Source of the DNA: Halieaceae bacterium UBA4438
Lineage (GTDB): Bacteria; Pseudomonadota; Gammaproteobacteria; Pseudomonadales; Halieaceae
DNA: 5,612 nucleotides
Reading direction: 5' to 3'
Assembly (NCBI GenBank): GCA_002390485.1
Contig: DGPO01000012.1
Span: forward strand, 19,650 to 25,261
Made by a program: the position numbers and the translations under genes. Below the pieces are notes generated by a model, which did no database searches, was not told the origin of the DNA, and saw only the letters and a program-made list of their open reading frames with translations. Numbering within the stretch: position 1 is the stretch's first letter; each line of letters starts with the position of its first letter. Below are positions 1 through 4,820 of this stretch, one piece after another.

Positions 1-161
1 AAGCTACCGCGATCAATCAGATCTTCAAGGTTTTCACGAGCAGTTCTGAAACCTTTTGAGTGTCTTTTGTCGCGCGCTTGGCGTCTTGCGGTATCCAGTG
101 TGTCCGCAGTGGTTTGCTCAAAATGTTTTTGAGCGTCGGTCTGAGTAGGTCCTTGAGACAC
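1..161 (-). CDS. N-terminal fragment of a probable acyl-CoA carboxylase carboxyltransferase-type protein (runs off the left edge)
   Basis: Only the first 53 codons are visible, read leftward from a GTG at 161-159. The start is supported by an AGGAG ribosome binding site at 168-172, six bases upstream. The fragment starts MSQGPTQTDAQKHFEQ and then becomes a basic, charged helix-like stretch (residues 25-36) leading into GFRTARENLEDLIDRGS at residues 37-53. The 'RTAREN..DL.D.GSF' block is, from family knowledge, typical of the region just before the carboxyltransferase core of biotin-dependent acyl-CoA carboxylases (acetyl-, propionyl- or methylcrotonyl-CoA carboxylase relatives), including large proteins that combine carboxyltransferase and biotin carboxylase domains. 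Substrate and full length cannot be judged from the fragment. It is on the same strand as the upstream permease gene but separated by 189 bp, so it probably has its own promoter. The reading frame is solid. The family assignment rests on one short motif. Confidence 0.6.
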   Translation of the reverse strand, partial: MSQGPTQTDAQKHFEQTTADTLDTARRQARDKRHSKGFRTARENLEDLIDRGS

Positions 162-167
162 AATGGG

Positions 168-172
168 CTCCT
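168..172 (-). promoter_or_regulatory. Ribosome binding site for the carboxylase-like gene
   Basis: On the minus strand AGGAG is followed by a six-base spacer and then GTG at 161-159. This decides the start: it is a strong Shine-Dalgarno match in front of a non-ATG codon, and no ATG start better fits the conserved N-terminal motif. Confidence 0.65.
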
Positions 173-188
173 GTAATTGGATTGCTAG

Positions 189-217
189 ACCATAAGGTTC
201 ATGTAGGGTTCAAGCAA
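189..217 (-). promoter_or_regulatory. Weak sigma70-like promoter candidate for the carboxylase-like gene
   Basis: On the minus strand a TTGCTT (-35-like, 217-212) and a TATGGT (-10-like, 194-189, four of six consensus bases) are separated by exactly 17 bases. Initiation would fall near position 182, leaving about 20 bases before the GTG start. The -35 box matches only three of six bases, so this is a candidate based mainly on spacing and position. Confidence 0.25.
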
Positions 218-350
218 GCGTTGAAGTCGTCAGATAAGCCAAGTGGTTTCTCGATATATTTGACTGTTTTTATTTCAGCGTCCGGTTGTAAGGGGGGCAC
301 CTACTGCAGGGTGAGCGAGCGATACGGGACGCCGAAAGTTGAGGGGAACG

Positions 351-1091
351 CTACATCACTCGGACAATCATAAGCAGTGCAAGGGCGGTAAGGAGTAGCT
401 TGAGTAGGGCTTGAAAGAGCTGTTCAGGCAGTCGCCCCAGTAGTTGTAAGCCAATCAGTGTGCCGCCAAACCCTGCTGCAATCATGAGGCAGAGTGGAAT
501 TAGCCACTCGGTCCAGAAAAACCCTAAACCGCTAAACAAAAGAACTCGGAAGAGGTTCATGGTTGAGACGGTGGCAGCCATAGTGGCGACTAACTCTTGT
601 TTTCCTGATGTTTGATGGCGCATGTAGGCGGCGACTAAAGGTCCGGTGGCACTGACAAAAACACCAATGAAACTGATCGCGGTCCCAAACACGGTATGGT
701 TTTTCAAGCTTTGAGTTTTAACAGCGGGTAGTGGTAACCAGGTTACCAGCAGTGTGAATACCGCGAGCAAAAGAGTGAGTTGGACCTCACTTAGCCAGAA
801 TGCCGAAAAGGGCGCGGCGAGTAGCGTACCCAATACTGCACCAACGAGTAGACGCCAAAATAAGGTCGACGACACGTGTGGACGCATCATCACGGTCCTG
901 CCGGTATTTGATCCAAGTTGTACGACGCTGTGCAGTGGGACCACGGCAGTAATCGGTACGGTGACGACTAATACGGCGAGTACCAGCGTACCTCCCCCAA
1001 TACCGACCGATGCAGTGAGCATTGATGCCACGAAACTGGTTATCAAGAGCAGGTATAAAATGTCAGCAGTGATGGGTAATTCGAGAATCAT
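351..1091 (-). CDS. TauE/SafE (TSUP) family membrane permease
   Basis: This is a 246-residue, strongly hydrophobic protein, the usual length for the TauE/SafE (TSUP) family. Members are inner-membrane proteins with about 7-9 helices. Those characterised export or import sulfur-containing organic anions such as sulfoacetate, sulfite or thiosulfate, but most have no known substrate. The first helix (about residues 12-42) carries the family hallmark ASVGIGGGTLVLAVL, and a related segment, SFIGVFVSATGPLVAAYM, starts the second half near residue 140. This fits the internal two-fold repeat of the family. Further hydrophobic segments lie near 80-100, 104-122, 168-190, 195-218 and 226-245, and RLPEQLFQALLKLLLTALALL is the typical C-terminal segment. 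The ATG at 1091 puts the first helix near the N-terminus as expected, but the Shine-Dalgarno match before it is poor. Substrate and direction of transport cannot be told. It lies downstream of imuA on the same strand, but a strong stem-loop separates them. Confidence 0.85.
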   Translation of the reverse strand: MILELPITADILYLLLITSFVASMLTASVGIGGGTLVLAVLVVTVPITAVVPLHSVVQLGSNTGRTVMMRPHVSSTLFWRLLVGAVLGTLLAAPFSAFWLSEVQLTLLLAVFTLLVTWLPLPAVKTQSLKNHTVFGTAISFIGVFVSATGPLVAAYMRHQTSGKQELVATMAATVSTMNLFRVLLFSGLGFFWTEWLIPLCLMIAAGFGGTLIGLQLLGRLPEQLFQALLKLLLTALALLMIVRVM

Positions 1092-1177
1092 TACAGCAGT
1101 CTCAAGTAGAGGTCAGAGCATACCTCAGTCAAGCGGATTCAGCGGATTTAGTGCAAGTGTGTTTTGAGCGGAAGGAT

Positions 1178-1219
1178 CCCCGAAACTCGGAGGGGAAAAA
1201 GGGGAGCCGAGTCTCGGGG
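1178..1219 (-). terminator. 13-bp stem-loop just after imuA (candidate transcript 3' end, no U-tract)
   Basis: The arms 1178-1190 (CCCCGAAACTCGG) and 1207-1219 (CCGAGTCTCGGGG) are inverted repeats matching at 12 of 13 positions, around a 16-base loop at 1191-1206. The single A/C mismatch on the plus strand becomes a G.U wobble in RNA made from the minus strand. The hairpin is therefore fully paired (13 bp) only in the direction in which imuA is transcribed. It begins 11 bases past the imuA stop. No run of U follows the hairpin, so it is not a canonical intrinsic terminator. It may instead stabilise the 3' end, act with Rho, or attenuate read-through into the permease gene. Confidence 0.45.
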
Positions 1220-1227
1220 TATTGGGG
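1190..1227 (+). other. Four GGGG runs with quadruplex potential, containing a 17-nt homopurine mirror repeat
   Basis: The plus strand has GGGG at 1192-1195, 1201-1204, 1216-1219 and 1224-1227, with loops of 5, 11 and 4 bases. This satisfies a relaxed four-tetrad G-quadruplex pattern. Bases 1190-1206 are a perfect mirror repeat (GAGGGG-AAAAA-GGGGAG), a homopurine tract of the kind able to form triplex DNA. The G-rich strand is the template strand for imuA transcription. The third G-run also forms part of the right arm of the overlapping stem-loop, so the two structures would exclude each other. The pattern is seen in the sequence; folding is inferred. Confidence 0.45.
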
Positions 1228-1230
1228 AAG

Positions 1231-1971
1231 TTATGCGACAGGTGTTAAGAAGACCCCTGTTTTAGTGGCAACGGCTTTACTGTAAGGCTGCGTAATATGA
1301 GGTGCGAGACTGGGGTTTTCGGGTAAGCGAATATCGACTTCACGCTTCCCGCCACGCTGTTTGACGACGCTGACTTCGCGGTAGTTATTGATATGCAAAC
1401 GCAGTGACACGGGCGTGGACTCTGATAATGCATCGCTCGACCTGAAGAGGAACAACAAGGTGTCGGTACTGGCCGCGGCTAATTGGAGCTTTCGTATTTC
1501 CGCGTAACGAAAATGAGTGTTTCCTAACCAGGCAAATACGGCACTGCACGTTGTACTGCGAACAGCTTGCTCTGTGGCCCAGAGGGTTTCATCCCGATGC
1601 TTTGGATGGACCATGAGTATTTGCTCTGTTGGAATACTGTGCGCACGTAACAGAGGTGCGTAAGGGGTGTGCGGTGCGTTTATAAACGCTTGCCAACGCT
1701 TCTCACTGGCAAGTCGCTGCATGGTGGGTAAAAACAGCCCCATACACTCAGCGCCGTCATGGTCACTTAATACTTCGACCGCGCCGTGTGTTGGCCAGCC
1801 ACCAAGTTGCAGCTCCTCATTAAGACAATCAAAACCCGTTGGTACGCTCTGTCTATTATGCCAATCTGTATTGGCAGACTTAGTGGTTAGAATGACACGT
1901 GAGTTACTGTGATTGTCGGTTCCTTGCCAAGTGTCGGGACGGTTAATGATCTGTTCAATGGAGTAGCTCAT
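1231..1971 (-). CDS. imuA: ImuA/SulA-like RecA-fold SOS protein (stand-alone, no imuB beside it)
   Basis: The 246-residue product resembles ImuA, the RecA-like accessory protein of the ImuA-ImuB-DnaE2 translesion synthesis (mutasome) system, a family related to Pseudomonas SulA. Family-like features in order are an N-terminal segment SYSIEQIINRPDTWQG; PTGFDCLNEELQLGGWPTHG (residues 44-63), equivalent to the RecA segment before the P-loop; AVEVLSDHDGAECMGLFLP, where the ATP-binding P-loop is degenerate; RWQAFINAPHTPYAPLL (92-108); a block with LWATEQAVRS (130-139); FAWL and IRKLQLAAA (146-167); and the C-terminal VVKQRGGKREVDIRL (202-216). The length suits ImuA rather than the roughly 160-residue SulA. 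The ATG at 1971 is chosen over an in-frame upstream start near 2067 because it has GGAG six bases upstream and because the longer form would place the LexA box inside the coding region. It is probably induced by DNA damage through that box. What is odd is that neither imuB nor dnaE2 follows. A cell-division-inhibitor role is possible. Confidence 0.75.
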   Translation of the reverse strand: MSYSIEQIINRPDTWQGTDNHSNSRVILTTKSANTDWHNRQSVPTGFDCLNEELQLGGWPTHGAVEVLSDHDGAECMGLFLPTMQRLASEKRWQAFINAPHTPYAPLLRAHSIPTEQILMVHPKHRDETLWATEQAVRSTTCSAVFAWLGNTHFRYAEIRKLQLAAASTDTLLFLFRSSDALSESTPVSLRLHINNYREVSVVKQRGGKREVDIRLPENPSLAPHITQPYSKAVATKTGVFLTPVA

Positions 1972-1977
1972 GATGTG

Positions 1978-1981
1978 CTCC
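1978..1981 (-). promoter_or_regulatory. Ribosome binding site fixing the imuA start
   Basis: GGAG on the minus strand, with a six-base spacer (CACATC) before ATG at 1971-1969. It supports the 246-residue form of the protein over a form 32 residues longer whose extra N-terminus would be encoded across the LexA operator. Confidence 0.7.
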
Positions 1982-2024
1982 GTAAAAATAGGGCTGGTGC
2001 TTCTCAGTAGGGCATCAGCAGAAA

Positions 2025-2044
2025 TACTGTATAAATAAACAGTA
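2025..2044. promoter_or_regulatory. LexA box (SOS operator) between imuA and the MFS gene
   Basis: TACTGTATAAATAAACAGTA is a 20-base near-palindrome. It has the CTGT-N8-ACAG core of gammaproteobacterial LexA operators, an all-A/T spacer, and the flanking TA dinucleotides of the E. coli consensus. It is the only such site noticed in the window. It ends 53 bases before the imuA ATG on the minus strand and 37 bases before the MFS GTG on the plus strand, a normal distance for repression of either gene. The -10-like hexamers TATAAA (+, 2030-2035) and TATACA (-, 2033-2028) lie inside the box, so bound LexA would cover both. No convincing -35 element accompanies either. Confidence 0.9.
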
Positions 2045-2081
2045 GTTGTATTGTGTTTGAAAAGCAAGAGAGGCGTTATTC

Positions 2082-3335
2082 GTGTGTCGTGAAAAGCGAC
2101 AGGCTAGAAGCTCTGCTCTGAGTGAATCGCGATTCCGGCGTTATTACCCTGCGAGTTGGTTTTCTGGGCTTGGGAGTTGGATGCTGCGCTTTATTCTCGG
2201 CTGGAGCGCTTGGGATCTTACTGCTTCTGCGCTCTGGGTGGGTGTGGTTGGTGCGCTCATGCTGGCGCCCGCGCTCATCCTTTCACCTTACTTTGGTGTT
2301 CAGTCCGATCGCACGAATCCCCGTCACGCCTTGATCGCATCGATGCTGATTCACGGGGTAATTGGCGTTGTCGGAGCAGCAACAACATTTCTGGGGTTGT
2401 TCAATACAATGACCTTGTTGCTCCTTGCTCTCGCACTGGGCTCGGTGTCGGCTATGCACAGTCCGATGCGACTGGCGTTGGTCCCTCTTCTAGTCCCCCG
2501 TACCGCACTCCCCAGCGCAGTCGGACTGACGGCCATGTCATTTAACATTGCACGTATCGTGGGACCCGCCATTTGCGCTGTAATTATTGCGGAATTAGGG
2601 GTGGGTTGGGCGTGGGCCAGTGCCGTCATTATATTTACTGTCGCCGGCAGTATTTTGACAAGTTTACGAGGGGTCGGCACGCGCGAGATTCGACCGAGAA
2701 AGAGTATTAATCGAGAGTTCATTGAAGGTATTCACTACGTTCGCAGCAACGCGGCCATTCTTTTGATTTTAAGTTCTACGGTGATTAATGGACTTTTGGG
2801 ACGCAGTCTTATCGAACTACTACCGGCGGTATCTGGCCGTCTGTTGATCGGCGGCCCGACCGAACTGGCATGGCTGACCGCCGCGGCCGGTGTGGGTGCT
2901 GTTATGGGCGGGTTGCTCATGAGCAGACAGCGCGCCCAAGTCGATTGGTTATATACACTCACTCTAATCGCGTTAATCAGTGCCGTAACCTTACTTGCCA
3001 CGTTGGCATGGCTGGATTCTTTGGCTCTACTTGCCGGGATGATCGGATGCCTGAGTTTCGTCACCACGGTGGCGGGAACGGGCTGTCAAACGTTGACCCA
3101 ATTGGTTGTGGATGAACGCTATCACGGCCGTGTGATGAGTTTGTGGTCAATGACGATGATGGCGTCTCCGGCATTCGGTGCGGCAACAAACGGTGCAGTA
3201 GCAGAGTGGTTTGGGTTTGTGCCTGCCTTTAGTATGGCGTCAGCACTGGGTCTGCTGGCTGTTGGCGGACTCTATCTGCGCCGTCGAGTTATTGCCGAGC
3301 CAGAGGCAATCGAGACGACAAGCGACTCGAGGTAA
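2082..3335 (+). CDS. Major facilitator superfamily transporter, EntS-like (MFS_3) type
   Basis: This is a 417-residue inner-membrane protein with about 12 predicted helices, the usual size for the MFS_3 branch. That branch includes the enterobactin exporter EntS and many putative drug or siderophore exporters. The N-terminus is a short basic cytoplasmic tail (residues 1-20). The MFS motif A loop between helices 2 and 3 is present as FGVQSDRTNPRHAL (71-84), NIARIVGPAICAVIIAELG (155-173) matches the conserved fifth-helix region, and a cytoplasmic loop (about 195-222) separates the halves. YHGRVMSLWSMTMMASPAFGAATNGAVAEWFG (347-378) is the counterpart motif in the second half. The GTG start has AGAGG at 2069-2073, eight bases upstream. 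The gene is divergent from imuA with a LexA box 37 bp upstream, so damage-dependent expression is plausible. Its last 64 bp overlap the end of holA on the other strand. Export of a small hydrophobic or amphipathic compound is the likely role. The substrate is unknown. Confidence 0.88.
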   Translation: MCREKRQARSSALSESRFRRYYPASWFSGLGSWMLRFILGWSAWDLTASALWVGVVGALMLAPALILSPYFGVQSDRTNPRHALIASMLIHGVIGVVGAATTFLGLFNTMTLLLLALALGSVSAMHSPMRLALVPLLVPRTALPSAVGLTAMSFNIARIVGPAICAVIIAELGVGWAWASAVIIFTVAGSILTSLRGVGTREIRPRKSINREFIEGIHYVRSNAAILLILSSTVINGLLGRSLIELLPAVSGRLLIGGPTELAWLTAAAGVGAVMGGLLMSRQRAQVDWLYTLTLIALISAVTLLATLAWLDSLALLAGMIGCLSFVTTVAGTGCQTLTQLVVDERYHGRVMSLWSMTMMASPAFGAATNGAVAEWFGFVPAFSMASALGLLAVGGLYLRRRVIAEPEAIETTSDSR

Positions 3336-4297
3336 TCCCAGCAATCGCCGGGCATAAATCCCTTTGCACTGCCGTCTGCCGCAAAGTTTAAGCTCAAGCA
3401 CTCTTCTAAGCTTTTGCGGTCGTGACGCGCCAGCGCCTGTTGCATCAGATTGAGGCGGCTCCTCCAGACACCCAGGCGATCGAGTGCAGTGCCTGGCGCC
3501 GTGCCCTTTTGAACTAGGCACTGCGCATCAATCAGCAGTCTTAATTCTTTCGATACGGGCCATAGAATCGCAGGGACAGCATTACCTTCAGCTTTGAGGC
3601 CTCTCAGTGCCCGCAGAGCACCTTTCGCATCGCCTGAAAGCGCCGCATCGACCATGACGAATGCGTTGTATCGTGCACTGTCCCCCACGGATTGCACGAC
3701 TTGCTCAGCGGTGACGTGTTTGTCAGTCGCAAGCAGTGCGAGCTTCTCTACTTCCTGAGCGGCGGCAAGCGCATTACCCTCCACTCGCTCCGTCAGCAGA
3801 GACACGGCCTCCCGGTCACAGGTTAAGCCAAGGCGCTTGATTCGCTGCTCGATCCAGGAGGGCATTTCGCGTGCGCTGATAGGCCACACGGTCACAACTG
3901 AGCCGTTTTTATCGAGCGCGGTGTACCACTTTGCGCGCTGCGACTGCTTGTCTATCTTGCCTGCAACAACCAGCAGAACGTTATCGCTGCCAAGCGCTAA
4001 GTACTCCTGCAGAACTTTGCTGCCTTCTGCGCCGGGCTTGCCACTGTCGACTTGTATTTCAATCAACTTGCGATCTGCAAAAAGCGACATTGAACTCGCA
4101 CTGTGAATTAAGCTCTGCCAGCCATCCTTATCAGCCGCATTGATTCGTTCGCGCTCAACGCAGCCTGCAGCGCGTGCGGCGGCTCTAATGGCATCGGTAC
4201 ACTCTTGAATAATCAGCGGCTCGGCACCGGTGACCAAGTAGCAGGGGGCGACACCTTGCTTGAGGTGTTGCTCGAGCTGTTCAGGTCTGATTTGCAT
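3272..4297 (-). CDS. holA: DNA polymerase III subunit delta (clamp loader)
   Basis: The 341-residue protein is collinear over its whole length with E. coli HolA (343 residues). HolA is the clamp-loader subunit that grips and opens the beta sliding clamp so that it can be placed on primed DNA. Diagnostic parts are the N-terminal RPEQLEQHLKQGVAPCYLVTGAEPLIIQEC (residues 4-33), the clamp-binding segment SSMSLFADRKLIEI (68-81), where L72 and F73 correspond to the E. coli clamp-wedge Leu-Phe pair, VEGNALAAAQEVEKLALL in the middle domain, and the helical C-terminal collar domain containing LGVWRSRLNLMQQAL. The ATG at 4297 gives the expected N-terminus. No clear Shine-Dalgarno precedes it, and it overlaps the lptE stop by 17 bp, which suggests translational coupling. 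The 3' end overlaps the convergent MFS gene by 64 bp. nadD, which follows holA in E. coli, is not present here. Confidence 0.95.
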   Translation of the reverse strand: MQIRPEQLEQHLKQGVAPCYLVTGAEPLIIQECTDAIRAAARAAGCVERERINAADKDGWQSLIHSASSMSLFADRKLIEIQVDSGKPGAEGSKVLQEYLALGSDNVLLVVAGKIDKQSQRAKWYTALDKNGSVVTVWPISAREMPSWIEQRIKRLGLTCDREAVSLLTERVEGNALAAAQEVEKLALLATDKHVTAEQVVQSVGDSARYNAFVMVDAALSGDAKGALRALRGLKAEGNAVPAILWPVSKELRLLIDAQCLVQKGTAPGTALDRLGVWRSRLNLMQQALARHDRKSLEECLSLNFAADGSAKGFMPGDCWDYLESLVVSIASGSAITRRRR

Positions 4298-4820
4298 AGT
4301 GTGCTGCGATTGTGTAATTCAATCGTCGAGTAAGCGCTGCGACTAGGGCGGTGCGAAGCTCCTCTTGGAGCAGTCGCAACTCTTCCGTTTTACCCACCAC
4401 GTTCAGCGGATCATTGAGCATTTGGTCCACCACCGTGACGGTTTCGTTTTCGATGAGCCACTCTCCATCGAGCTTCAATGAAAACATAACACTGGCTCGG
4501 AGTTCGATCTCTGCAGCACGGGCTCTGGCGGTCAGCGAGAGACTGCGCTGCTCAAACGTCTCAAGATCAACGTATAGCGTAAGACCTGCGTCACTTGTCG
4601 ATGACAAGGGGGCGCCCTGCCGCTGCAGTGCGCTCCTGAGTTGTCCTGAAAACTCACTGCTGGGCGCCGCGCTCACGAGCGCAACAGAGTAGCGACTCAA
4701 GGTGTCAGCTCGGTCGCTCTGGCCTCTTAATTCAAACCCGCAAGCCACCAAAGAAGTCGCAAGTAGCACACTCGCAACGGCGTTGAGTGCTGAACGGCGG
4801 TGTTTAATTAGCGACCACAT
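4281..4820 (-). CDS. lptE: LPS-assembly lipoprotein LptE
   Basis: This 179-residue lipoprotein matches LptE (formerly RlpB), the plug and partner of the outer-membrane beta-barrel LptD, which inserts lipopolysaccharide into the outer leaflet. It has a signal peptide with basic residues (KHRR, 6-9), a hydrophobic core (about 11-24) and the lipobox LVAC, with the lipidated cysteine at residue 27. This is followed by GFELRG, the standard start of mature LptE. The remainder shows the family's alternating strands and helices, ending in EELRLLQEELRTALVAALTRRLNY. ATG at 4820 is preferred over an in-frame TTG two codons upstream because AGGGA lies nine bases before the ATG and is too close to the TTG. 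The gene overlaps leuS by 17 bp upstream and holA by 17 bp downstream. The leuS-lptE-holA order is a conserved gammaproteobacterial arrangement and confirms the call. Confidence 0.93.
   Translation of the reverse strand: MWSLIKHRRSALNAVASVLLATSLVACGFELRGQSDRADTLSRYSVALVSAAPSSEFSGQLRSALQRQGAPLSSTSDAGLTLYVDLETFEQRSLSLTARARAAEIELRASVMFSLKLDGEWLIENETVTVVDQMLNDPLNVVGKTEELRLLQEELRTALVAALTRRLNYTIAAHYANQT

Noticed and set aside
291..337. Inverted repeat around GCGTCC/GGACGC downstream of the permease, considered as its terminator
   Set aside because: The arms are only about six bases with a loop near 40 bases, and no T-run follows on the permease strand.
182..373. Possible 63-residue plus-strand gene
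   Set aside because: There is no recognisable motif or ribosome binding site. It covers the promoter region of the carboxylase-like gene and runs into the end of the permease gene on the other strand.
1103..1132. Promoter for the TSUP gene with a good -35 (TTGACT, minus strand 1132-1127)
   Set aside because: At 17-18 bases spacing the -10 positions (CTACTT or TACTTG) match the consensus poorly, so I did not annotate it.
1132..1149. Two tandem 9-base copies of AGCGGATT(C/T)
   Set aside because: Only two short copies are present, with one mismatch. This is compatible with chance and has no link to a known element.
754..1167. Plus-strand frame of 137 codons opposite the TSUP permease
   Set aside because: It is a serine/threonine-rich antisense shadow of a clear membrane protein gene and has no family features of its own.
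2030..2054. Specific -35/-10 promoter pairs for the MFS gene around the LexA box
   Set aside because: TATAAA and TATTGT are acceptable -10 boxes, but no hexamer resembling TTGACA is found 16-18 bases upstream of either, so no exact promoter is called.
2351..3067. Minus-strand frames of 123 and 110 codons inside the MFS gene
   Set aside because: They are antisense shadows of a well-supported transporter, low in complexity and without conserved motifs or plausible starts.
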